Below are positions 1-5,385 of a DNA stretch of 5,385 nt, one piece after another. The stretch spans positions 1 to 5,385 of the forward strand of contig PWFZ01000032.1 of NCBI GenBank assembly GCA_003555185.1, in the 5' to 3' direction. The position numbers were made by a program, and so were the translations under genes. The DNA comes from Balneolaceae bacterium. Its GTDB lineage: Bacteria > Bacteroidota > Rhodothermia > Balneolales > Balneolaceae. Each line of letters opens with the position of its first letter. Position 1 is the first letter of the stretch. The notes beneath the pieces are model-generated. The model searched no databases and had not been told where the DNA came from. It saw only the letters and a list, made by a program, of their open reading frames with translations.

Positions 1-475
1 CGCCCCCTAAATTGCCCGATGTGGGCGAGGGCCGGATAAACGCCCTTTCGTGGGTGGAAAGGGTCTCCATGCGCGTTTTGTCGCCTAATATACTTCCTTT
101 GCTTCGGCTGCTTGTAGGGTCTACAGCGAGCACAGCCAAAGAACCTCCATTCTTCAATATTTGTTTGCCAAGGACTTCAATAAATGTGCTTTTGCCAACA
201 CCCGGCACACCTGTAATTCCAATTCGAACAGAATTACCCGTTAAGTGAATAACACTTTCCAGAATTTGCTGGCCTAAATGTCGGTACTCATTTTTGGAGC
301 TTTCAATTAGCGTGATAGCCTGGGATAGAAGGGCTCTGTTTCCGGTTTTAATTCCCTCAACATATTCATCCAGTTTTTTTAACCTCACCTTTTTCGAGGT
401 GTAGTTTGGGTTTACCGATTCATGAACTTCGGTACCTTTATTTAGGGAAAGTGATTTGTTGTTGGGTTTGGTCAT
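1..475 (-). CDS. meaB: MeaB/ArgK-type GTPase chaperone of methylmalonyl-CoA mutase (C-terminal part beyond window)
   Basis: This is a G3E-family P-loop GTPase. In this family MeaB protects methylmalonyl-CoA mutase from inactivation and gates loading of adenosylcobalamin, using GTP hydrolysis in the cytoplasm. The 158 visible residues hold a basic, mostly helical N-terminal segment (about 1-80), the Walker A loop GVPGVGKST (89-97), the VDPTS segment (118-122), then GSILGDKTRM (127-136) and RPSPTSGNLGG (148-158), which are characteristic of MeaB/ArgK. The family is about 310-330 residues long, so roughly half is visible; the open frame runs off the left edge without a stop. The start is the ATG at 475-473, and no clear Shine-Dalgarno sequence precedes it. 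It lies downstream of mutA and mutB on the same strand, which supports a mutase role over the older 'ArgK kinase' name. A 700-bp cassette separates it from mutB. Confidence 0.95.
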   Translation of the reverse strand, partial: MTKPNNKSLSLNKGTEVHESVNPNYTSKKVRLKKLDEYVEGIKTGNRALLSQAITLIESSKNEYRHLGQQILESVIHLTGNSVRIGITGVPGVGKSTFIEVLGKQILKNGGSLAVLAVDPTSSRSKGSILGDKTRMETLSTHERAFIRPSPTSGNLGG

Positions 476-498
476 GTGTGTGAATAAAACGTCTTTTT

Positions 499-522
499 AG
501 AGTATCTCCCCTTGAGGGGAGA
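499..522 (+). repeat. Left terminal inverted repeat of the DUF559 cassette
   Basis: These 24 bases equal the reverse complement of 1175-1198 exactly. Within them, 504-512 (ATCTCCCCT) pairs with 515-523 (AGGGGAGAT) around a TG centre, so this end is also a perfect 9-bp-arm palindrome. It lies about 24 bp upstream of the meaB start codon and would be transcribed in the meaB leader. Confidence 0.75.
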
Positions 523-660
523 TCATAATCATCGTTCAGATGATTTTGCGAGGGGTGTAGTTAAGGGTAATAAATAAATTCATATAAATTTAGTTGGTTT
601 ACGGGGCACCCCTTGAAAGTTACGCTAAACGCGCAACTTTAACTCCCCTCAAGGGGAGAT
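504..660. repeat. Composite palindromic repeat A (units 1 and 2, head to head)
   Basis: This repeat consists of two copies of one module in opposite orientation around an AT-rich core of about 48 bp (559-606). Unit 1 (504-558, plus) is ATCTCCCCTTGAGGGGAGAT, then a hairpin with arms AATCATC (527-533) and GATGATT (539-545), then AGGGGTGT (551-558). Unit 2 (607-660, minus) has the same order read in reverse: palindrome 643-658, a hairpin with arms AAAGTT (616-621) and AACTTT (635-640) plus an inner CGC/GCG stem, then CACCCCT (607-613). Unit 2 overlaps the 3' end of the DUF559 gene, including its stop codon. The repeat matches composite repeat B in length (157 versus 160 bp) and internal order. 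Confidence 0.7.
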
Positions 661-1025
661 TTGTTTAAGCTAATCCAGTTTTCAATAACTTCAACTGCAT
701 TATCTACATTTTTTCTTACTTCTCTTTCTTCGAATCGTAGAAAATGAACACCTACGTCTTCAAGCTCATTTTGTCTTTGAAGATCCTTAACAGCTATTTC
801 CGGATGATCATGACTGCTTCCATAAATTTCTATAGCTAAATGTAATTCATGACAATAAAAATCAACAATGTAATTGTGAATAGGTGTTTGTCGATAAAAT
901 TGGAACCCCAACTTTCTTCCTCGTAGTTCTTGCCAAAGTAAAACTTCTCCCAGGGTCATATTCTTCCGTAGCTTTCTCGCAAGTTCTTTCAGTTTTGGAT
1001 TATATGGGGGTATGTTATTTGGCAT
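639..1025 (-). CDS. DUF559 endonuclease-like protein embedded in repeats
   Basis: This 128-residue protein fits the DUF559 family, small cytoplasmic proteins with a Vsr/PD-(D/E)XK-like nuclease fold and mostly unknown roles. The family layout is visible: ARKLRKNMTLGEVLLWQELR (16-35, with Glu27 and Trp31), RQTPIHNYIVDFYC (45-58, Asp55), AIEIYGSSHD (64-73, Glu66 and His72), and LRFEEREV (96-103) before a C-terminal helix. Where relatives usually read E-x-D-G, this one has Tyr68 (Glu-Ile-Tyr-Gly), so catalysis may be altered; Asp-to-Tyr is one base change. The last residues KSPLEGS and the stop codon lie in a repeat palindrome. The start is the ATG at 1025-1023, and an AGGGGAGA from the neighbouring repeat lies 10 bases upstream as a possible ribosome-binding site. 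It is co-oriented with the mutase genes but has no evident metabolic link. I infer it belongs to the repeat cassette. Confidence is high for the family and low for the function. Confidence 0.85.
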   Translation of the reverse strand: MPNNIPPYNPKLKELARKLRKNMTLGEVLLWQELRGRKLGFQFYRQTPIHNYIVDFYCHELHLAIEIYGSSHDHPEIAVKDLQRQNELEDVGVHFLRFEEREVRKNVDNAVEVIENWISLNKSPLEGS

Positions 1026-1033
1026 AATTTTTT

Positions 1034-1193
1034 ATCTCCCCTTGCTGCGTGTTTTTCGCAGTCCCGACACTTCGGGGAGGGGTGTTCTTTTAAGAATAGT
1101 AAAAAAATCACAAATAGTTTATTGGCACGAAGGGACACCCCTCAGGTAATGCCGGGAACAACCCGGCTTTACCGTCTCCCCTCAAGGGGAGAT
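1034..1193. repeat. Composite palindromic repeat B (units 3 and 4, head to head)
   Basis: This is the second copy of the composite, upstream of the DUF559 start. Unit 3 (1034-1085, plus) has ATCTCCCCTTG, then a hairpin with arms CTGCG (1045-1049) and CGCAG (1057-1061), a second hairpin with arms CCCGA (1063-1067) and TCGGG (1072-1076), then AGGGGTGT (1078-1085). Here the palindrome is split by the hairpins. Unit 4 (1135-1193, minus) has ACACCCCT (1135-1142), a hairpin with GGTAA/TTACC and GCCGGG/CCCGGC arms (1145-1173, loop AACAA), then the near-perfect palindrome GTCTCCCCTCAAGGGGAGAT (1174-1193). The core between units (1086-1134) is AT-rich and about 49 bp. Order and spacing match composite A while the hairpin sequences do not. 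Confidence 0.7.
1036..1043 (-). promoter_or_regulatory. Repeat-derived candidate ribosome-binding site of the DUF559 gene
   Basis: On the minus strand these bases read AGGGGAGA and lie 10 bases before the DUF559 ATG. They contain GGAG and GGGG, which can pair with the 16S anti-Shine-Dalgarno sequence. They are also one arm of repeat unit 3, so the repeat appears to supply the signal. Bacteroidota-like genomes often do not rely on such sites, so use is uncertain. Confidence 0.35.
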
Positions 1194-1198
1194 ACTCT
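1175..1198 (-). repeat. Right terminal inverted repeat of the DUF559 cassette
   Basis: This is the exact reverse complement of 499-522. The inner part is the palindrome of repeat unit 4; the outer ACTCT (1194-1198) mirrors AGAGT at the left end. Identity stops at the next outward base on both sides. Confidence 0.75.
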
Positions 1199-1214
1199 TC
1201 CCCTCCACCATCGC

Positions 1215-1264
1215 GACCATAGCGCAAACCTTAGTGACCTTTGCGGTAAACCCCTTCGCGGTTA
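1215..1264. repeat. CCTTTGCGG-type intergenic repeat overlapping the mutB stop
   Basis: This is a run of loosely repeated short units (AGCGCAAA, CCTTAGTG, CCTTTGCGGTAAA, CCCCTTCGCGGTTA) with no coding potential I can support. The final TTA (1262-1264) is the complement of the mutB TAA stop codon, so the repeat abuts the last mutB codon directly. Repeats of this CCGCAAAGG type are common between genes in Bacteroidota as I recall them; I have not checked this. It differs in sequence from the DUF559 cassette next to it and probably arrived independently. Confidence 0.5.
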
Positions 1265-3400
1265 GTCCGCTTTCATTAAAATACCCAATATATTCTGGGC
1301 AGCCTCAGAAATCACCGTACCCGGTCCAAATACAGCCGCTACGCCTTTATCATATAAAAATTTATAATCCTGATTGGGAATTACACCGCCAACGATGACC
1401 ATGATGTCATCCCGCCCGAGTTTTTTTAGCTCTTCCAAAACTTGTGGCACGAGGGTTTTGTGTCCGGCTGCGAGGCTTGAGACTCCTAAAATATGTACAT
1501 CATTTTCTACGGCTTGTTTGGCGGCTTCTTCCGGTGTTTGGAATAGTGGACCTACATCTACGTCAAAACCAAGATCAGCAAAACTCGTTGATATTACTTT
1601 GGCTCCGCGATCGTGTCCATCCTGACCCATTTTTGCCACCATAATTCGCGGACGCCTTCCCTCCAGCTCCTCGAACTTATCGGCCATTTGCTGTGCTTTT
1701 TTAAAGGAACTGTCGTCATCTATTTCTGAAGAGTACACGCCTGATATGGATTTTATGGTTGCCTGATATCGTCCGAATGCTTTTTCCATTGCATCGGATA
1801 TTTCACCCAGTGTTGCCCGGTTTCGCGCAGCATCAATGGCTAGTTCAAGCAGATTTCCGGTTCCGGCCGTAGCTGCTTCTGTAATTGTATCAATGGATTG
1901 TTTAACAGCATCATCATCCCGCTCTTTTCTAAGTTTCTCAAGTCGTTTAAGCTGGGATTGACGAACCTTCTCATTATCCACTTCCAATGTATCAATTGGA
2001 TCTTCTTTTTCAAGGCGATATTTATTCACCCCAACAATCACCTCTTTTTTATTGTCAATTCGGGCCTGTTTTCTCGCCGCCGCTTCTTCAATCCTCATTT
2101 TTGGAACACCGGTCTCAATGGCTTTCGACATCCCGCCAAGTTCTTCCACCTCTTGCATTAAATCCCAGGCTTTTTTAGCGATCTGATCGGTCAGGTATTC
2201 CACATAATAGGAGCCTGCCCATGGATCAACCGCTTTGGTTATTCCGGTCTCTTCCTGCAGATAAATTTGTGTGTTACGTGCAATTCGAGCAGAAAAATCA
2301 GTAGGAAGTGCAATCGCTTCATCCAAAGCATTGGTGTGAAGTGACTGGGTATGTCCCAGAGCGGCAGCCATCGCTTCAATGGTAGTACGAGCTACATTAT
2401 TGAACGGATCCTGTTCCGTTAAACTGTATCCTGACGTCTGGCTATGCGTTCTGAGAGATAGCGATTTGGGGTTCTTCGGCTCAAACTGCTTCATGATTTT
2501 TGCCCAAAGCATTCGTCCGGCCCGCATCTTGGCGATTTCCATAAAGTGATTCATTCCAATTCCCCAGAAGAATGAAATTCGCGGAGCAAACTGATCCACT
2601 TCCAGCCCGGTTCTTACCCCTGTCCTAACATATTCCAGCGCATCGGAAATAGTGTAAGCTAACTCAATATCGGCAGTCGCCCCGGCTTCGTGCATGTGGT
2701 ACCCACTCACGCTGATGGAGTTAAATTTTGGCATATTTCTGGATGTGTAATCAAAAATATCACCGATTATTTTCATGGATGGTTCGGGCGGATAGATATA
2801 CGTATTCCGAACCATGAATTCCTTAAGAATATCATTTTGAATGGTTCCCTGGAGTTTTTCGGGAGGCACACCTTGCTCCTCAGCTGCTACAATATAGAAC
2901 GCCATAATAGGAATTACAGCACCGTTCATGGTCATAGAAACAGACATCTCATCAAGGGGAATCTGATCGAACAGAACTTTCATATCCAGAATGGAGTCGA
3001 TCGCCACGCCGGCTTTTCCAACATCACCGGAAACCCGTGGATGATCTGAATCATAACCACGGTGAGTAGCCAGATCAAACGCTACAGACAACCCTTTTTG
3101 TCCGGCTGCTAAATTTCTTCTGTAAAAGGCATTTGATTCTTCAGCGGTAGAAAACCCGGCATACTGACGAATTGTCCACGGACGGATTGCATACATCGAA
3201 GAGTAGGGTCCGCGCAGATACGGAGGAATTCCTGCTGCAAAATCGAGATGGTGCAGATTCTCAATATCTGTTTTACCAAAGTGTGGTTTTACAGATATCT
3301 TTTCCGGAGTCAGCCATTCCCCGGCGCCATTTGGGGCTGGATTGGAAGTCTCCTTTGTGGATTCTATATAATTTATGGACGAAAAATCAGGTCGTTTCAT
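1262..3400 (-). CDS. mutB: Methylmalonyl-CoA mutase large (catalytic) subunit
   Basis: This adenosylcobalamin-dependent mutase interconverts (R)-methylmalonyl-CoA and succinyl-CoA as the catalytic half of a MutA-MutB heterodimer. Its 712 residues are close to the 728 of the well-studied Propionibacterium shermanii enzyme, and many blocks match it. The substrate-binding TIM barrel (about 35-555) includes [13 protein letters not shown] (73-85), [10 protein letters not shown] (153-162), [11 protein letters not shown] (195-205), [15 protein letters not shown] (232-246) and LRTHSQTSG (316-324). Tyr80, Arg198 and His235 align with P. shermanii Tyr89, Arg207 and His244. The Tyr/Arg pair marks methylmalonyl-CoA rather than isobutyryl-CoA specificity. 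The C-terminal cobalamin domain (about 584-712) has DGHDRG (594-599), whose His596 is the expected lower cobalt ligand, plus [12 protein letters not shown] (639-650) and GGVIPNQD (671-678). The start is the ATG at 3400-3398, with no clear Shine-Dalgarno. It follows mutA after a 289-bp repeat-filled gap. It appears intact and functional. Confidence 0.98.
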   Translation of the reverse strand: MKRPDFSSINYIESTKETSNPAPNGAGEWLTPEKISVKPHFGKTDIENLHHLDFAAGIPPYLRGPYSSMYAIRPWTIRQYAGFSTAEESNAFYRRNLAAGQKGLSVAFDLATHRGYDSDHPRVSGDVGKAGVAIDSILDMKVLFDQIPLDEMSVSMTMNGAVIPIMAFYIVAAEEQGVPPEKLQGTIQNDILKEFMVRNTYIYPPEPSMKIIGDIFDYTSRNMPKFNSISVSGYHMHEAGATADIELAYTISDALEYVRTGVRTGLEVDQFAPRISFFWGIGMNHFMEIAKMRAGRMLWAKIMKQFEPKNPKSLSLRTHSQTSGYSLTEQDPFNNVARTTIEAMAAALGHTQSLHTNALDEAIALPTDFSARIARNTQIYLQEETGITKAVDPWAGSYYVEYLTDQIAKKAWDLMQEVEELGGMSKAIETGVPKMRIEEAAARKQARIDNKKEVIVGVNKYRLEKEDPIDTLEVDNEKVRQSQLKRLEKLRKERDDDAVKQSIDTITEAATAGTGNLLELAIDAARNRATLGEISDAMEKAFGRYQATIKSISGVYSSEIDDDSSFKKAQQMADKFEELEGRRPRIMVAKMGQDGHDRGAKVISTSFADLGFDVDVGPLFQTPEEAAKQAVENDVHILGVSSLAAGHKTLVPQVLEELKKLGRDDIMVIVGGVIPNQDYKFLYDKGVAAVFGPGTVISEAAQNILGILMKAD

Positions 3401-3441
3401 TTCTGATTGTTTAAATCGTTTACTTTAAATCTCAGTTAGAT

Positions 3442-3454
3442 CGATATTATATCG
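3442..3454 (-). promoter_or_regulatory. Palindrome with a TATAAT-like box upstream of mutB
   Basis: CGATATTATATCG is a perfect 13-bp palindrome with a single central base, 41 bp before the mutB ATG. Read on the minus strand it contains TATAAT (3451-3446), which could serve as a -10 box. A matching -35 is poor (TAAACC at 17-bp spacing), and the Bacteroidota TAnnTTTG box is not seen. It could be an internal mutB promoter, an operator, or chance in AT-rich DNA. Confidence 0.25.
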
Positions 3455-3482
3455 TGGTTAAAAAAGGTGGTTTAGTTTCAGT

Positions 3483-3496
3483 AGAATTTAAATTCT
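3483..3496. promoter_or_regulatory. 14-bp perfect palindrome in the mutA-mutB gap
   Basis: AGAATTTAAATTCT is self-complementary over 14 bp and lies between the MITE-like element and the candidate mutB promoter. Its size and symmetry would suit a dimeric regulator's operator, but nothing in the window names a regulator, and AT-rich palindromes can arise by chance. Confidence 0.2.
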
Positions 3497-3515
3497 CGCT
3501 GGCTACCTCCCCCAG

Positions 3516-3675
3516 GAGGCTGTCCAAAAAGGGTGTCATCCCGTCCCGAACTCGCTTTCGGGGCGCTCATTTTTTGAACGCGTCAGCGAGATCTCATGTC
3601 TCTAAACAAGGCAGGAGATGCCACGCCATTGCGTGGCATGACGTAAAGTCTTTAAATTATTTTTTGCACACCCTC
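3516..3675. repeat. 160-bp MITE-like intergenic element between mutA and mutB
   Basis: This non-coding element is bounded by imperfect terminal inverted repeats: GAGGCTGTCCAAAAA (3516-3530) against TTTTTGCACACCCTC (3661-3675), matching at 13 of 15 positions. Inside the ends, GTCAT (3535-3539) and ATGAC (3638-3642) form a second inverted pair. Two strong hairpins follow: arms CCCGAA (3545-3550) and TTCGGG (3557-3562), and a perfect 9-bp stem ATGCCACGC (3618-3626) with GCGTGGCAT (3631-3639) around a 4-base loop. A further CTCGCT/AGCGAG pair (3551-3556, 3585-3590) gives an alternative fold. Because it lies inside the probable operon, its RNA would fold between the mutA and mutB messages. No T-run follows the strong stem on the minus strand, so it is not a classic terminator. 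Confidence 0.6.
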
Positions 3676-3689
3676 AGCGATTTTTTTAA

Positions 3690-5385
3690 TTAAACATAGG
3701 TTTTAAAGATTTTCTGTTGAATCTCTTCAAGCGTGTCAATCATATTTGAACCGTTATAAATAAACAGATCAATGCCCGCCTTTCTGTACTTTTTGAGCTT
3801 CTGTTGTGGATATCCCGCCAAAATGAGCAGGTGCCCACTGTGCTTGAACGCATCACAAAACGGTTCTACCCAATCTTCGTAATCAGAATCTGATCCACAT
3901 AAGACGAGAATTTGTGATGATGAATCGGACACGCTCTCGGCAGCTTCTTGTACAGATGAAAAACCGATATGGTTTTGAACAGAAATTCCGGCACACTGAA
4001 GATAATTTTGTGAAAAGGAAGCCCTTGCTTTTCGCATTCGCTTATTACCGATGGGAATCAGTGTAGCAGAAAGCAGACCTTCATTAGCTTTATTCCACTG
4101 CTGAGTTTTGAGTCGGATTCTTTCAAACGGTTCTGCCGCACGATGTGGGCGCAGATCCGATTCATCTGTAGCATCATCTTGGTACAGATGATCAGGAATT
4201 CTATCTTCCGCATTGGGATAATTATTGGTTCCTGTCAGAGTAATTTTTCTTGTGGCAACAGCCTCTTTTTTTGCATCAGCCGAACGGTTAATCTCATTCT
4301 GAATCATTTTTGATTCAATCGCTTTTAAAAAACCGCCTTCATTTTCAATTTGCTGAAAGAAATCCCACGCTTTTTTAGCAATTTGATCTGTCATCACCTC
4401 GATGTAATACGAACCGGATGCCGGATTAGCCACTTTCGTAAAATGTGCTTCTTCTTTAAGAACGTGATTTACATTCCGTGCAATTCGCTTCGAGATAATA
4501 TCGGGCTTTTCGAAATGCTGATTGTAGGGCTGAACAGTCATAAGGTCTGTGCCGCCAAGAACCGCGCTCATTGCTTCTGTGGTTACGCGAAGCATGTTGT
4601 TATGAGCGTCGGCTATAGATTTATTCCAGGTAGACGTGGTAGAGTGAATGGTGACCGGAACTTCACTTTTAATGTTATATGCATTCATCAATGTTGTCCA
4701 CAGCAATCTTACCGCTCTTAATTTGGCTATTTCCGGAAAGTAAAGTGAACCAACGGAGAGGTTTAGAAAAATCCGGTCGGATGTTTTTTCTCGATCTTTT
4801 TCAGGAGTTCGGGCTAGATATTCACTTGCAATAGCCAGTGCGATACCCACTTCCTGGATAATAGTTGCGCCACAATTATGGTAAAACGCTCCATTAACAA
4901 AAAGAGATTTATAATCCGGCTGTGATGCCATCTCCTTTATCAGGGAGTCAATTTTTTCTTCAGAAAAAGCTGGTTCGCCTTTCGATGCTGTGTGAGTAAA
5001 CGGGTCGAACTGAAACGCAGCGTTAATTTTCGTGTCTGTATTTTCGGCGTGATTTTTCACCATCGCTAGTAATTCCTGAGAACCCATGCCGGAGTTGAAC
5101 AAGAACTCAGTTTTATTCAAATCAAGACTGCTGAATAAGAGGTCAACATCATCCTGAGATTGAAGTTGGGTTCGGTATTTTGTGTTTGATGAATTAGGGC
5201 CATTTATTTTTAAAGTGGTGGCGCCGCCCTCTAAAGCACGAAGAGCTTCTTCAATTGCTTTTGCAGGGTCGGATTCAAAAATCTCTTCACAAATTTTCCA
5301 GTTTTTGCTTGGTGAAGGCAGTGAATTTTCTTGTACGTGCCGAATAGATTCAAGATCGTTTTTTCGATAAAATGGCAATACACTA
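3690..5385 (-). CDS. mutA: Methylmalonyl-CoA mutase small (non-catalytic) subunit, N-terminus beyond window
   Basis: MutA is a MutB paralogue that pairs with it in the mutase heterodimer but does not bind cobalamin. The frame is open to the right edge, with 564 complete codons visible. The first possible start inside it is only a TTG (5378-5376); before it the frame reads Ser-Val with no stop. PFYRKNDLE resembles a point some 45-50 residues into Bacteroidota MutA, so the true start is almost certainly outside. Counting from that TTG, a degenerate TIM barrel spans about 1-430, with GAFYHNCGATIIQE (163-176), [20 protein letters not shown] (320-339, very close to MutB 395-412) and the MutA hallmark IGNKRMRKARASF (443-455). 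The C-terminal pseudo-cobalamin domain (about 456-562) lacks the DxHxxG ligand motif, as expected for a small subunit. The stop is TAA at 3692-3690. It precedes mutB on the same strand. Confidence 0.95.
   Translation of the reverse strand, partial: SVLPFYRKNDLESIRHVQENSLPSPSKNWKICEEIFESDPAKAIEEALRALEGGATTLKINGPNSSNTKYRTQLQSQDDVDLLFSSLDLNKTEFLFNSGMGSQELLAMVKNHAENTDTKINAAFQFDPFTHTASKGEPAFSEEKIDSLIKEMASQPDYKSLFVNGAFYHNCGATIIQEVGIALAIASEYLARTPEKDREKTSDRIFLNLSVGSLYFPEIAKLRAVRLLWTTLMNAYNIKSEVPVTIHSTTSTWNKSIADAHNNMLRVTTEAMSAVLGGTDLMTVQPYNQHFEKPDIISKRIARNVNHVLKEEAHFTKVANPASGSYYIEVMTDQIAKKAWDFFQQIENEGGFLKAIESKMIQNEINRSADAKKEAVATRKITLTGTNNYPNAEDRIPDHLYQDDATDESDLRPHRAAEPFERIRLKTQQWNKANEGLLSATLIPIGNKRMRKARASFSQNYLQCAGISVQNHIGFSSVQEAAESVSDSSSQILVLCGSDSDYEDWVEPFCDAFKHSGHLLILAGYPQQKLKKYRKAGIDLFIYNGSNMIDTLEEIQQKIFKTYV

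Larger units (their letters stand above)
499..1198. mobile_element. Putative DUF559-carrying cassette with 24-bp terminal inverted repeats
   Basis: A 700-bp unit sits between mutB and meaB. Its ends, 499-522 and 1175-1198, are exact inverted copies of each other over 24 bp: AGAGT followed by the palindrome core ATCTCCCCTTGAGGGGAGA. The core is self-complementary, so the AGAGT/ACTCT extension is what establishes the inverted arrangement. Inside lie two composite repeats (504-660 and 1034-1193), spaced like a direct duplication, with one small nuclease-like gene between them. No transposase and no convincing target-site duplication is visible (left flank GTCTTTTT, right flank TCCCCTCC). Removing the unit would leave 86 bp between mutB and meaB. 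Mobility is inferred from the architecture; an old intergenic repeat cluster that captured a gene is the alternative. Confidence 0.55.

Noticed and set aside
12..248. Plus-strand open frame opposite meaB
   Set aside because: It is the antisense shadow of the meaB GTPase domain and resembles no protein family.
499..1198. CRISPR array (repeated palindromic units with variable inserts)
   Set aside because: There are only four units in alternating orientation, with unequal spacing and a gene in the middle; the variable parts are self-complementary hairpins, not spacers, and no cas gene is present.
499..1198. Classic insertion sequence with target-site duplication
   Set aside because: No transposase is encoded and the flanking bases show no convincing direct duplication, so it is reported only as a putative cassette.
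2690..3049. Plus-strand open frame of 119 codons opposite mutB
   Set aside because: It lies wholly antisense to the highly conserved MutB barrel and has no recognisable domain.
3618..3639. Intrinsic terminator after mutA
   Set aside because: The stem is strong, but on the minus strand it is followed by CTCCTGCC rather than a T-run.
3401..3689. Cobalamin riboswitch ahead of mutB
   Set aside because: I could not find a B12-box-like conserved core; the structured part is explained by the repeat element.
3454..3693. Plus-strand open frame across the mutA-mutB gap
   Set aside because: It runs through the hairpins of the MITE-like element, and its predicted protein has no recognisable motif.
4350..4721. 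Plus-strand open frame of 123 codons opposite mutA
   Set aside because: It is antisense to conserved MutA coding sequence, Cys- and Arg-rich without a recognisable motif; a shadow frame.
5376..5378. TTG as the start codon of mutA
   Set aside because: The frame stays open upstream to the window edge (Ser-Val before the Leu), and MutA proteins normally have another 45-50 residues before this PFYR segment; the gene is better read as cut by the window.

Overview
The window carries a methylmalonyl-CoA mutase gene cluster, all read on the minus strand. In order of transcription it holds mutA (small subunit, its N-terminus beyond the right edge), mutB (catalytic large subunit, complete), a small DUF559 endonuclease-like gene inside a repeat-bounded cassette, and meaB (mutase-protecting GTPase, its C-terminal half beyond the left edge). 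Together MutA, MutB and MeaB interconvert succinyl-CoA and methylmalonyl-CoA with adenosylcobalamin and keep the enzyme active. This is a core step of propionate and odd-chain metabolism.

The separate MutA/MutB subunits, moderate-to-low GC, lack of clear Shine-Dalgarno sequences before mutB and meaB, and the style of the intergenic repeats all suggest Bacteroidota or a relative such as Balneolota/Rhodothermota. This is inference from style, not a marker-gene assignment.

Layout by coordinate: 1-475 meaB (partial); 499-1198 a 700-bp cassette with 24-bp perfect terminal inverted repeats, enclosing the DUF559 gene (639-1025) between two composite palindromic repeats (504-660 and 1034-1193); 1215-1264 a different low-complexity intergenic repeat whose end supplies the mutB stop codon; 1262-3400 mutB; 3401-3689 a gap holding two short perfect palindromes near mutB and a 160-bp MITE-like element (3516-3675); 3690-5385 mutA (partial).

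The metabolic genes look ordinary and intact. The interesting part is what fills the junctions. Both gene junctions in this cluster contain structured repeats of at least three kinds, none disrupting a coding sequence. The mutB-meaB junction contains what looks like a small mobile or selfish unit. Four copies of one repeat module (an ATCTCCCC/GGGGAGAT palindrome, then a hairpin of different sequence in each copy, then an AGGGGTG box) are arranged as two head-to-head pairs around a nuclease-like gene. The gene's last codons, and possibly its ribosome-binding site, come from the repeats themselves. I infer a nuclease/repeat partnership comparable in logic to REP sequences and their RAYT transposases; this is not demonstrated.
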